From the NCBI RefSeq assembly GCF_000485595.1, contig NW_014577079.1, positions 552,880 through 576,392 of the forward strand: DNA of 23,513 bases, read 5' to 3'. The position numbers and the translations under genes are program-made. This DNA comes from Priapulus caudatus. Taxonomy: Eukaryota; Priapulida; Priapulimorpha; Priapulimorphida; Priapulidae. Below the pieces are notes generated by a model. It was not told where the DNA came from, made no database searches, and saw only the letters and a list, made by a program, of their open reading frames with translations. Of this stretch, positions 11,497 to 18,779 are shown piece after piece. Every line of letters begins with the position of its first letter. The first letter of the stretch is position 1.

Positions 11497-13844
11497 GCTC
11501 TCTCTGCATCTGTCTTTGTCACTCTGTCTCTCCGTCTGCCTGCTGTCCCCCACCCCTTCCTTCCCTTTTTTTTATCTCTCTCTCCCTCTCTTTATTTCTC
11601 TCTCTTTCGCTCTTGCTCTCTTTCTGTCTGTGTGTTTGTTCGATGCTCTATGTTAGCGTTCTGGGCCGAAATTGGATTAATAACTGAGCATAAAGTGGTT
11701 GAAAATGTAAGCAACACGTAGAGCCCTGCACACCCATGGGGGCAGCATGTTTGTGAACTGCTACTATTTGTCGAAAATGGCGACGTTTAGTTAGATTTCG
11801 CTCGAGTCGGGAAATGTATTAAATTATAACCGGGCACTAAAACTTGGACAACTCATAATTTTAGAGATTTTACCAATTCTGCGATGAAGAATTGTATTTT
11901 GCAATGAAAAGTTACGTTTGTAGCTATAATAGGTAATGCCTTATGGGATGAGGTTATATCAGACTGCTAAAAGCGCTTGGCCCATGCCACTACGCAGGGC
12001 TGTGCGTTATAGTTCTGGTGTTTATGTTGTGATATTGGGGATATATTGCTCTAAAACTTGAATAATAAAAAATACGCTGGTTACGCTACACATATTTAGC
12101 TGGACAAATATTTGTTGCTGTTGTATGCGCATGGTAGTTGATTTAGCTGGGTCTGGTGGATATTGAGGGTTAAAAACTAAACGGTAAAGGTTTCAAATTT
12201 ACAGGTTAGACCACTTTAAAAACGGGTTTTTGTTATAACCCAGTACGTGGTATAAAATATTGAAATTGTTTGCTGATCAAAGGGAAATATCTAGCGAATG
12301 GCCACGTGGGATGTGATTGTGCATTGATCTTGACAGCTGGCATCCATCCTTTCTTTAATGTTTAATCCATCCATTTAAACTGTATATTTATTAATGCATG
12401 CACGCAAACTTTCGCCATGCTAGCTCCGTGGTTCATTAAAATTAATAAAACCAATAGTCTGGTGTCTATACCCAAACCCAATATTAATAGCAATTGTTTG
12501 CGTGTTTTATGCCCTTATTCATTATCTGTTTCGATACAGTCTGCACGCTGTGTTGTCTCTTACATCAAAAAGCTTGTTAGTGAGCAGGTATGCAACAATA
12601 GCATTCATTATTAATAAACACATGTTGCATTAAAGCGTCACAACAGTCCAGCCAGTCGCGCGTGTGGGTGGTTGCCTGCCTGCCTGCTGCTGTGTGTAGC
12701 CTACTTGGCTCTGTGTCTGCGTATACCCGCCGTGGAAGTTGATATTGATCTCGGACTGTCTAGGCGGCACTACGGCCCCACGCCGCACGCGCTCAGCCAT
12801 AAAGCATGCGGTAACATATTCATGCCCCATTGGCCGCGAATTGCTGCTTTGTTCCCAATTCCACTCGGCTATTCGAGGCATTTCGGTTGTTTTGAAATGA
12901 GATTAGATAGTAGGGCGGCGGAGCTGAGACGCGGAGAGATGGACCGTGCTTGCACGGACTCGACACGTTGACATTTGTAGTGAGTTTGAGAGAGGAGAGT
13001 CAATCAGGTGTCCTATAGCCGCGCTCGATGTAGCTTAAACGGTATAATCATGCTCACGCGTTTTGTGAAACAATACTTCATTTAACTTATAGCATGTAGT
13101 CACACGTATGTAGCGGGTACGATGCTTTGTGGTAATGAAATTTTATGTTATCGTTTTTTTATGACAACATCGTATATTATTTAGGCAAGGCAATATGCTC
13201 TCTATCCTCTTCCCTGACCTGTGAAATCACAAGATATCGCAAGTGTATTACACGACTTTACTTCTCTCTCTTACTCTCTCGTGCTTTGATGTACAAAAAC
13301 ATAAGACAACAATATTATTCACATGTATATACACACACGCGCACGCACGCATGCACGAACACATACACACACGCGTATATATATTATATATATATATATA
13401 TATAGTACGTATATGCCACAACCATACCACACAAGGAGAATGATTCCCCAAAGATATGATTTGAATTAAAATCATACTTGCTGTTTGCTCAGCTGTTCTG
13501 TTAGACCTTGCTGTATTGGCGTGATAGCAGATAAGTTGGTAATAATGTTTATCCTCTATACGCGTGTTAGTACAGTAATAACAACACGCGCACAGAAATA
13601 ACATGAACACACGCACAACACGCACTCAACACGCACGCACGGCGCACCACCTCGGAGAGAGATACAGAAAGAGTAGAGAGAGCAGAGAGAGAGAGATGAA
13701 GAGAAGAGAGAGGGGGAGAAAAGAGAACGCGAGAGCGAGAGCGAGAGGAAGGGGCGAGAGAGAGAGAGAGAGCAGGAGAGAGAGAGAAGAGAGAGAAGAG
13801 AGGAGGCGCGAGAGAGACAGACCAGAGGAGGAGAGAGGAGAGAT

Positions 13845-13876
<32 letters not shown>

Positions 13877-16383
13877 GAGAAAGAGACGCATGAGAGGAGT
13901 GAGAAGAGAGAGAGCAGAGAGAGAGAGAGGGAGAGGAGAGAGAGAGAAGGAGAGAGAGAGGAGCAGAGAGAGAGAGAAGGGAGAGGGAGAGGAGAGGGAG
14001 AGGGAAGAGAGAGAGAGATGAGAGAGAGAGAGGAGAAGAGAGAGAGAGAGAGAGAGACAGAGAGCGAGCGAGAGACAGCGAGAAGGAGAGCGTCTCATAA
14101 TAATAGCGGCTTATATTATATAGTAAGTTATCAGTACCCTGTGATGTCGTGTAGCTGCAATAGCTGTGTGATTTGTGAGATTGTGAGATTGTGAGATGTA
14201 ATCACAATGCGAGGTTGTTTGAAGTTTATATCACTAGCTCACAATAGACAAAATCGATCGTGCATTTGCTTTTTCTGTGCCGAACTATGCCGTATCTATT
14301 ACCTTGTCATGTTTAATTGAGAACTCAGGTGAACAAAGTGTTACGATGAATTATAATCTTTAGCTAGCTTTAGTGACTATCGAAGAAATGCCAAGACATG
14401 TTCGCTTCGGTTCGAAATATGTTTGCTTCGGTTTCTATACGAAAAACCTCATATTCGTAGCACACGTAATCGAACACAAACAGTTATTCTGTGCAACGGT
14501 AACAGCATGCCTGTTTTTATCAATCTACGAGCAAATTCATTGTATTATAGCTAGTTGTAAATAATGAAAATAATATTAGAAAAAAGACTTATATAGGGAT
14601 ATAAATGAACTTTTGAACAAGGGAGTCCAACGGACTCCCTACCCTCAAAACGAGGGAGTCCGCAGCAAAATGAGTCCGCAGTCTGAGGTTCAAAATTAAA
14701 GATATTAACAATAACGCATGTGCTTATTTTTAAGATTCATGCAGTTGCACGTCTGCCAAATTTTCTTTGGACTTTAGCTGAAAACATACAGTAATTCAGC
14801 GAGGCCGTGCTCCAGAACGAACTAGTTAGTATGGCAGAATTTTCAGGGAGTCACACGGACTCCTGCATATGTCAAATCAGGGAGTCCGACAGTAAATCAG
14901 GGAGTATTTGACATCCGGACTCCCGTTAATTTCGCACCCTGCTTATATAAAATTTCATCCTTTACAGGTGCATGGCAACGGAGCTTGGCGTGAATACTCT
15001 CTGCTATACGCTGGAAGTTTCATTCTTCGGCTGGACAGCGAAAAATACAACTGCGATCATCCCCTATACTACAGATGCATGTATCCTTTCAGTGCTGCAT
15101 TAAGTTCTCTTTTACTTAGGATCCATATCCATATCCAGATACTTATGGATTATATCCCATATGATACGTATCAGAAGTAGATAATAGGGAACCCCTAGAT
15201 CCCCAAGATAACCTTTAGATTCCCTATTATCTACTTCTGATACGTATCCATACCATATCTGTATACATTAGTGTTTATGTTATTTAGGGTTCGTAACCAT
15301 ATCCAGGGGCCCGTTGTCAGAATTAGTCTTAACATTAGTCTTAACATTAACAATTTCTCCTAGACCGTCGACATCACTTTGTTTCGTATTGTTATGAGGA
15401 AATCTGCTACGATTTTTCATTCTCGTAACTTTGTAGCGTTTCTGTCAACGGTCTAAGAGAGAAAGTTCATGTTAAGACTAATGTTAAGACTAATTTTGTT
15501 TCGGACAACGGGCCCCAGATGTTTATCCTATAGGATGCATCTCCGTACCCTAGGAGGTGCATATTACCTATAAATTAGATCAGGAGCCTATAATACGTAT
15601 ACTATACACGTAAATATACGTACGTTATATATTATATTATACGTAACCTATATATTAGGGTCCATATTACTTTGGATTTGTGTTAGTATCCAGATGCTTA
15701 TTCTATACGATGCATATCTGTACCTTATCTGTTTCGATTAAGATCCGTATTACTTGCCATCCGTGTCCATATCCGGATGCTCATCTTACACGATGCATAT
15801 CGATACTGAGTCTGTTTTTATTATGCCTCGAATCCGTATCCAGGTACTTATCCCATACGATACATATCTGTACCACACTCGCTCGCACAAGGATAATTAC
15901 GTGAGCCTCTATCGTTCCACATCGTCTCTACATTACGCTCGTTGATTTCTCAGCCACGCTTCAGACATCAAGCTCGGTAGGAACCTCGCGAGGACGTTTG
16001 CGCACTACTACACGCTGTGCGGCGTCATAGGGGGCGTGGCGGTGCCGCCGATCCCCTCGCGGCCCCCCGCGCACCGCGACGTCCTCAAGGCGTCCCGCAC
16101 AACGCTGCCGCTCAAGTCGCCCAAGCTGAGGACGCCGCGAGCCACCGGCGTCGTCGATGCCACACAGTCGTTCGCTTACAAGCAGGCGCGGCACGCGTAC
16201 GGAAAAGGGGGCGCCACCGGCGAGCAGGAGTGCGGGGCGCGGCAGGGCAGGGCGCGGTCGCGGCGGACGGCCGATTCGTCGGCGCCGTCGCCGGCGCTCA
16301 TGATGGACAAGTTCGGACAGATGAGCATCTCTGGCGTGAATGCGCCGCGACAGCCGCGAGGGACGCCGCGTATGACGCTGTGA
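2584..16383 (+). CDS. AGBL4: Cytosolic carboxypeptidase 6-like (tubulin deglutamylase), spliced gene, 10 exons seen, 5' end missing
   Basis: Seen: joining 2584-2724, 5172-5296, 5625-5719, 6011-6224, 6717-6846, 6954-7068, 7563-7674, 8153-8355, 14968-15080 and 15965-16383 gives one open frame of 554 codons and TGA; all nine introns are GT-AG. Counting from the first full codon (2586), the CCP N-terminal beta-sandwich domain spans about 28-190 and the M14 peptidase domain about 192-435. Zinc ligands are H223 and E226 (HPGE) and probably H321 (DLHAHS); NPDG is 263-266, DLNR 280-283, catalytic Glu is E394 (YTLEVSF). Known of the family: CCP6 removes glutamates from polyglutamylated tubulin and other acidic C-termini in the cytosol and at cilia. 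Human CCP6 is about 500 residues; the excess here is a basic C-terminal tail. Inferred: active enzyme. AGBL4 is preferred over AGBL5/CCP5 because of near colinear wording such as FIRPDTCN, NFSKTKSL, MVKSTSRPKW and CYPYTYT. The initiator exon is not located. Confidence 0.94.
3131..3795. repeat. Dispersed repeat family A, copy 1
   Basis: Begins TTTTTAGCTCATCTGACGTA and runs through a (GTCC)n tract at 3181-3222, GGGCACAAATCTTAACCGC, TTTTCTGAGGACATGG and TGACCTACCATTTTTAT to CCTCAATG..TCACAGTG. It aligns with 8895-9412 plus 10201-10278, both on the plus strand. It has a short palindrome CTGACGTAGTCAG near its start. No conserved coding frame. About 65 bp near 3710-3775 have no match in copy 2. 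It sits in the intron between exons 2 and 3. Confidence 0.85.
3796..5171. other. Rest of intron 2, nothing assigned
   Basis: AT-rich intron DNA. The 130-codon antisense frame at 3971-4363 shows no domain or splice context that I recognise. Confidence 0.5.
5172..5296 (+). CDS. AGBL4: AGBL4-like exon 3
   Basis: Acceptor TGTACAG, donor GTACGT. The first two bases complete the Gly codon of the exon before (GNLGRVDA). It carries FIRPDTCN, a strongly conserved part of the CCP N-domain, and ends in phase 0 at VNQ. The conservative change VWLYFSVSN compared with vertebrate CCP6 keeps the beta-strand character. Confidence 0.95.
5297..5624. other. Intron 3, nothing assigned
   Basis: 328-bp intron with standard splice sites and no repeat or motif that I can name. 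Confidence 0.6.
5625..5719 (+). CDS. AGBL4: AGBL4-like exon 4
   Basis: Acceptor TTTGCAG, donor GTTAGT. It encodes RVIFNVVNFSKTKSLFREG followed by MTPMVKSTSRPK and two bases of a Trp codon. This is among the best conserved stretches of the CCP6 N-domain, so both borders are secure: the Trp is completed by the G at 6011. Confidence 0.96.
6011..6224 (+). CDS. AGBL4: AGBL4-like exon 5
   Basis: Acceptor TTTGCAG at 6010 is chosen over the one at 5978 because it completes the split Trp and gives WQKLPVKQCYYYRS in register with the family. It continues with SFAFVFD and CYPYTYTDLQDYLD, and ends ELLGVTV before donor GTATGT. It closes the N-domain and enters the linker to the peptidase domain. Confidence 0.95.
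6225..6716. other. Intron 5, nothing assigned
   Basis: 492-bp intron with no repeat that I recognise. Confidence 0.6.
6717..6846 (+). CDS. AGBL4: AGBL4-like exon 6 (zinc-binding HPGE)
   Basis: Acceptor TTTCAG, donor GTGAGC. It opens the M14 domain with QQRRLDLLTITRPSN and contains ISARVHPGETPAS, where His and Glu of HPGE are two of the three zinc ligands. It ends one base into a Gly codon. Reading through the donor meets a stop soon after, so splicing is needed. Confidence 0.96.
6954..7068 (+). CDS. AGBL4: AGBL4-like exon 7 (NPDG loop)
   Basis: Acceptor GTTTCAG, donor GTACAA (weaker than the others). It encodes LIDFLISHNELADVLRKYL and then VPMLNPDGVYLGNY. The NPDG and following YLGNYR segment forms part of the substrate-carboxylate pocket in CCPs. 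The exon ends with two bases of an Arg codon finished in exon 8. Confidence 0.95.
7186..7530. repeat. Compound TG / GTGC microsatellite
   Basis: The stretch is made of TG, GTGC and GTGTGGTGTGC blocks and fills most of intron 7, ending about 30 bp before the exon 8 acceptor. It creates long artefactual Cys/Val/Arg and His/Thr frames on both strands. Alternating purine-pyrimidine sequence of this length can adopt Z-DNA. Confidence 0.95.
7563..7674 (+). CDS. AGBL4: AGBL4-like exon 8 (DLNR motif)
   Basis: Acceptor TGTTACAG, directly behind a long TG-rich array; donor GTGAGC. It encodes CSLMGYDLNRYWSDPS; the Asn-Arg pair of DLNR is the substrate-binding pair of M14 enzymes. It ends in phase 0 after GQNE. 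Unspliced reading continues about 100 codons past the donor but with no family similarity, so intron retention is not proposed. Confidence 0.95.
7675..8152. other. Intron 8, nothing assigned
   Basis: 478-bp intron. Continued open frame from exon 8 has no homology and is not treated as coding. Confidence 0.6.
8153..8355 (+). CDS. AGBL4: AGBL4-like exon 9 (third zinc ligand)
   Basis: Acceptor GTTTCAG, donor GTGAGT. It encodes FFIDLHAHSTLLNAFMFGN, where the DLHAHS histidine is the third zinc ligand, and ends NDELKSGTGRR with the last Arg codon split. It matches the family over its full length. The intron after it is the gene's largest seen (6.6 kb). Confidence 0.96.
8356..8894. other. Start of large intron 9, nothing assigned
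   Basis: AT-rich sequence between the exon 9 donor and the second family A repeat. No structure seen. Confidence 0.5.
8895..9412. repeat. Dispersed repeat family A, copy 2, left part
   Basis: Matches the copy at 3131 from TTTTTAGCTCATCTGACG to GCGAAGAGTAA, with small indels, a shorter GTCC tract and a G10 run near 9035. It is broken at 9412 by an inserted element and resumes at 10201. Confidence 0.88.
9413..10200. mobile_element. 788-bp DNA transposon inserted in family A repeat, TAA duplication
   Basis: The insertion is bounded by TAA at 9410-9412 and again at 10201-10203; the intact copy has a single TAA in GAAGAGTAAGTGTC (3655-3667), which fixes the borders. The ends are imperfect inverted repeats: TACCCCCATCACAC on the left against AGGCCCCTTCACAC read inward from the right. 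Subterminal GAGCGTGGTGG / CCACGCTC motifs recur near both ends. A 3-bp TAA target and such ends are consistent with PIF/Harbinger elements. No transposase is seen; frames at 9746-10027 and 9899-10123 (minus) have no known motif, so it is probably non-autonomous. Confidence 0.75.
10201..10278. repeat. Dispersed repeat family A, copy 2, right part
   Basis: Continues the interrupted copy from TAAGTGTCTGATAACC through CAAGAGGAGGGTTAAACATG to GTCACAGTG, matching 3660-3795 except for a gap. Confidence 0.85.
10319..10386 (+). repeat. tRNA-like pol III promoter, SINE head
   Basis: Box A TAGCTCAACGG at 10326-10336 and box B GGATCGAATCC at 10369-10379 fit the internal pol III promoter consensus and the normal tRNA spacing. 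The D and T stems do not pair well and no matching 3' acceptor strand follows, so it is not a working tRNA. It is probably the tRNA-derived part of a SINE or a tail of the adjoining family A repeat, followed by a T-rich stretch. Confidence 0.65.
10387..11440. other. Intron 9 segment with a short TTAGGG tract
   Basis: AT-rich. Holds AGGGTTAGGGTTAGGGT at about 10515-10532 right after a T run, the third telomere-like tract in the window. Otherwise nothing assigned. Confidence 0.5.
11441..11633. repeat. CT microsatellite and pyrimidine-rich tract
   Basis: An almost pure (CT)n run at about 11443-11494 followed by imperfect CT-rich DNA. It gives false Ser/Leu and Arg/Glu frames. Confidence 0.95.
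11634..12639. other. Intron 9 segment, nothing assigned
   Basis: AT-rich, with no repeat structure recognised. Confidence 0.5.
12640..12975. other. CpG-rich patch inside intron 9
   Basis: Roughly 24 CpG in the 250 bp from 12720, in contrast with the AT-rich surroundings. An ATTGG (inverted CCAAT) stands at 12829. Overlapping frames on both strands (12672-12971 plus, 12630-12881 minus) exist; the plus one starts with a hydrophobic stretch like a signal peptide, but no homology is recognised and such frames are expected in CpG-rich DNA. It may be an alternative promoter, an enhancer or a first exon of another transcript. Confidence 0.35.
13323..13404. repeat. CA then TA microsatellite
   Basis: ACACAC/GCAC units at 13328-13374 pass into an AT run at 13375-13404. 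Confidence 0.9.
13660..14090. repeat. Long GA-rich purine tract
   Basis: About 430 bp of AGAG-based sequence with very few pyrimidines on the plus strand. The 180-codon Ser/Leu frame on the minus strand is an artefact of it. Purine strand asymmetry of this length can form triplex DNA. Confidence 0.95.
14100..14610. other. Intron 9 segment, nothing assigned
   Basis: AT-rich with a short GATTGTGA triple repeat near 14175. The 63-codon frame at 14373 has no recognisable similarity. Confidence 0.5.
14611..14940. repeat. GGAGTCC-rich inverted-repeat element
   Basis: GGGAGTCC or its complement occurs about eight times, clustered at 14620-14680 and 14843-14935, with a perfect hairpin AGGGAGTCC-AAC-GGACTCCCT at 14620-14640. 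The outer ends AACAAGGGAGTCC and GGACTCCCGTTAATT are inverted. It looks like a miniature element with repeated subterminal motifs that landed just upstream of the exon 10 acceptor. Confidence 0.55.
14968..15080 (+). CDS. AGBL4: AGBL4-like exon 10 (catalytic Glu)
   Basis: Acceptor CTTTACAG, donor GTATCC. In the phase set by exon 9 it reads CMATELGVNTLCYTLEVSF, holding the catalytic Glu, then TAIIPYTTDA and one base of a Tyr. A different frame is open for 90 codons here but shows no family similarity. Just upstream lies a GGAGTCC-rich repeat that leaves under 30 bp for the branch point and pyrimidine tract. Confidence 0.93.
15163..15248. repeat. Perfect 29-bp inverted repeat, 28-nt loop
   Basis: 15163-15191 (GATACGTATCAGAAGTAG...) is exactly mirrored by 15220-15248. 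It lies in intron 10. Perfect arms point to recent origin. Confidence 0.9.
15306..15516. mobile_element. GGGCCCGTTGTC-ended miniature element, copy 1
   Basis: The left end GGGCCCGTTGTC and TTAGTCTTAACATTAGTCTT pair with the right end AAGACTAATGTTAAGACTAA and GACAACGGGCCC. CAG flanks both sides, and removing the element restores ATATCCAGATG, a motif found repeatedly in this intron, so a 3-bp duplication is supported. No ORF. Confidence 0.8.
15965..16383 (+). CDS. AGBL4: AGBL4-like last exon with basic C-terminal tail
   Basis: Acceptor GCTTCAG. It completes the Tyr codon and gives IKLGRNLARTFAHYY, the final helix of the peptidase domain, then VAVPPIPSRPP, similar to the VAIPMPRLR region of CCP6. 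About 115 further residues are rich in Arg, Ala, Ser and Gly, with SPK and TPR sites; I see no known domain there. Base composition is far richer in G+C than the other exons. The final codons and the TGA fall inside the first unit of a minisatellite. An antisense frame is open for 203 codons here but is a shadow produced by the GC-rich sequence. No clear polyadenylation signal is near; an ATTAAA stands at 17403. Confidence 0.88.
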
Positions 16384-17005
16384 CACCGCGCGTGATGACG
16401 CCGTGACACCACGGGTGATGATGTGACACAGTGCATGGCACGGTGACATCGCGCGTGATGATGTCGTTACGCCGCGCATGACGCCGCGATACCGTGCATG
16501 ATTATGTGACACCACGAATGACACCGTGACACCGCGCATGATGATATGACGCCGCGCATGACGCCTTGACACCGTGCATGATTATGTGACACCACGCATG
16601 ACACTGTGACACTGCGCGTGATGATATGACGCCGTGCATGACGCTGTGACACCGCACGTGATGTGCCTGCGATGCTGTGACACCATGCATGATTCTGTGA
16701 CACCGCAAATGACGCGATGCGCATGATGCTGTGACTATGCATGACACCGTGACCATGCATGATGCTGTGACACTGCGCATGATGCTGTGACACTGCGCAT
16801 GATGCTGTGACACAGTGCATGATGCTGTGACACTGCGCATGATGCTGTGACACTGCGCATGATGCTGTGACACAGTGCATGATGCTGTGACATTGCACAT
16901 GGCACTGTGACACAGTGCATGACACTTGCGTGATGTTGCGCATGGCACTGTGACACAGTTCATGATGCTTTGACGTTTGACGTTGTGCATGGCACTCTGA
17001 AATGG
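16362..17005. repeat. 20-bp minisatellite over the gene's 3' end
   Basis: The unit is close to GATGCTGTGACACTGCGCAT. It is degenerate near the stop codon and nearly perfect at 16761-16900, where a 60-bp three-unit block repeats twice (16761-16820 and 16821-16880) with the third unit marked by CACAGTGCAT. Minus-strand frames at 16467-17012 and 16502-17167 reflect its period and are not genes. Confidence 0.95.
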
Positions 17006-17012
17006 ACACCAT

Positions 17013-17755
17013 TTGCTACGCTGTGAGAGGGACACTGCTCTATGTGGGCTTTCCCTAGGTGTTTGTTGAAAAATGCTAATGGAAAAAAAACCTGTTAGAT
17101 ACCTTATACAGTGCAGATAAACAGATCTGTCTAAACATAATCCACATGATCGAGCCAGTGGTCTCATCTTGTTGGTTTGCAGTTAGCTCTTTGCGCGTGA
17201 TATCTGTTAGTCCAGCCTAGGATAACTCAAATTTGTTCGAGTTAACTTGATTGGTTTCAACTGAACACGTCAATGATCACTAGCTTTTTAGCAGCTTATA
17301 TATTCCATCAAACCGGTACACGTGTACTGTCTCGGTGATTATTCTTGATTTGCAGTGTTTAGCATGATACTCGATAGTCACTGCTATTTATACCATTATA
17401 TTATTAAAGCATTTGTTATTAATATATTATTTTATCACTCCTTTCCCGTAAAAAATCTATTTCGTCATTTTACTCAGTTGTATACAACCCGTTGTGAATG
17501 TTTTTATATGCTAAGGTTAGTGGGTTGTGCATAATGTACATGATGTGTACATCATGATAATGTAAATTTAATATATTGTTCAAGTTATTTTTGTCGTAGT
17601 TATGGTCCCTAGATAATTACATATGCGCATATATATGTGATAACTGGGAACTATACTGGACATGTATACATGTGGCATATTTATGGTGCTATATCTATGT
17701 CCCTTTCCATTTCCTCACCATTTACCGCGTTCCGTCTTGCGTCGCGCGGAGCGCG
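17013..17755. other. 3' flank, nothing assigned
   Basis: AT-rich. Contains ATTAAA at 17403, a possible distant polyadenylation signal, and a short palindrome CATGATGT-GT-ACATCATG near 17539. Confidence 0.4.
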
Positions 17756-17757
17756 AA

Positions 17758-17895
17758 TGCTCTCTCTCTCTCTCTCTTTCTCTCTCTTCCTCTTGATCTT
17801 CTCCTCCCGCTAAGTCTTCCCAACTATCTTCCTTATAATAATTATTCCTTCCCACCTCTCTCTTTCTTATTCCTTTCCTTTCTCCTCCCTTTATC
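17758..17895. repeat. CT-rich tract
   Basis: (CT)n at 17760-17790 followed by imperfect CTT/CCT-rich DNA. Confidence 0.85.
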
Positions 17896-18610
17896 CTCCA
17901 TCTGCATGACTAATATACTGGTTATGTTTAAAATATTCTGAACACCATGTTCTTTGAGATGTATTATTTTAGGTATAAGAAATTGAATTTGGGTCTATAA
18001 CGTTCGATTAAGCGCAAACATGTGCTTAGGTTTCTATCTCCGCTCTATACTACATACCTGAACCTATTTTCTTGTAAAATATTCGTTTAAGAGTGTATCG
18101 TCAGGTAGCAAACAACTTAGGCTAATGCTTATTTAAGTGTGTACGCGGTTTTTTTGTTCCGATTCTTATCGACTTTTATAAACGAGCGCGAATTATGGAA
18201 AAATGGTAGTTTATATTGAAACGTGTTGAAATTAAGCGAAAGGATGCCAAATTAATTCGAATGTACTCTGTCGTGGAGTCTATATAGAACTAGTCTCTCG
18301 AATAGCTTGGTTTATTGTTGGTTTTATGTTGGTCAATGGCCCGTGCTTGCCATAGCAGTGCATTGCTCCAGAACCGTGTTCAATGCAGAACTACTCATTA
18401 TATTATTACAATAATAATTAATTATAAATCATTACAGAATTATACAGATTTACTCGCCGGCTACATATATGCTGTCACGGTGTCAGCGAGACATATCTAG
18501 TATTAATATGTTCTTGCCTATAGGATGTTGTTTGATTACGTTTTCATGTTACCAAAGATCAATAATTGTTGGTTACTACGCTGGCGTGCTCGCGGTTTCA
18601 CCGACAACCC
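17896..18610. other. Intergenic, nothing assigned
   Basis: AT-rich. No coding frame with recognisable similarity. Confidence 0.5.
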
Positions 18611-18779
18611 AGGGCCCCGTTGTTATAGAAACATCGTGAATAGTAGTGACGAATGAATCATCATTCATCAAAACATGAATACGTCTGAAATGTCACGACT
18701 TTTGCACGGCACTTCACTTAAAAAGTCATTTTGGACTTAGAATGCCAGCTATTTTTGATGTTTGTGACAACGGGCCCCT
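18611..18779. mobile_element. GGGCCCGTTGT-ended miniature element, copy 2
   Basis: AGGGCCCCGTTGTTATAGAAAC at the left is inverted at the right as ACAAACATC..., ending ACAACGGGCCCCT. The ends match the element at 15306-15516, but the interior differs. A target-site duplication is not clear. Confidence 0.65.

Larger units (their letters stand above)
15120..15880. repeat. Degenerate repeats of about 65-85 bp in intron 10
   Basis: ATATCCAGATGCTTAT followed by ATACGATGCATATCTGTACC recurs in varied form at about 15131, 15295/15517, 15686, 15769 and 15836. Spacing is irregular. Two younger inverted-repeat elements interrupt it. Confidence 0.6.

Noticed and set aside
12672-12971. 99-codon frame starting with a hydrophobic, signal-like stretch
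   Set aside because: No homology or Cys pattern of a secreted family; an overlapping antisense frame is equally open. Kept only as a CpG patch.
13556-14098. 180-codon Ser/Leu-rich minus-strand frame
   Set aside because: By-product of the GA/CT tract; no start context or homology.
15961-16572. 203-codon minus-strand frame opposite the last exon
   Set aside because: Shadow of a GC-rich coding exon running into the minisatellite; the plus strand has the conserved peptidase end.
16467-17167. Minus-strand frames of 181 and 221 codons with periodic HHAQCHS-like repeats
   Set aside because: The 20-bp minisatellite read in frame produces the periodicity; neighbouring frames are open equally.
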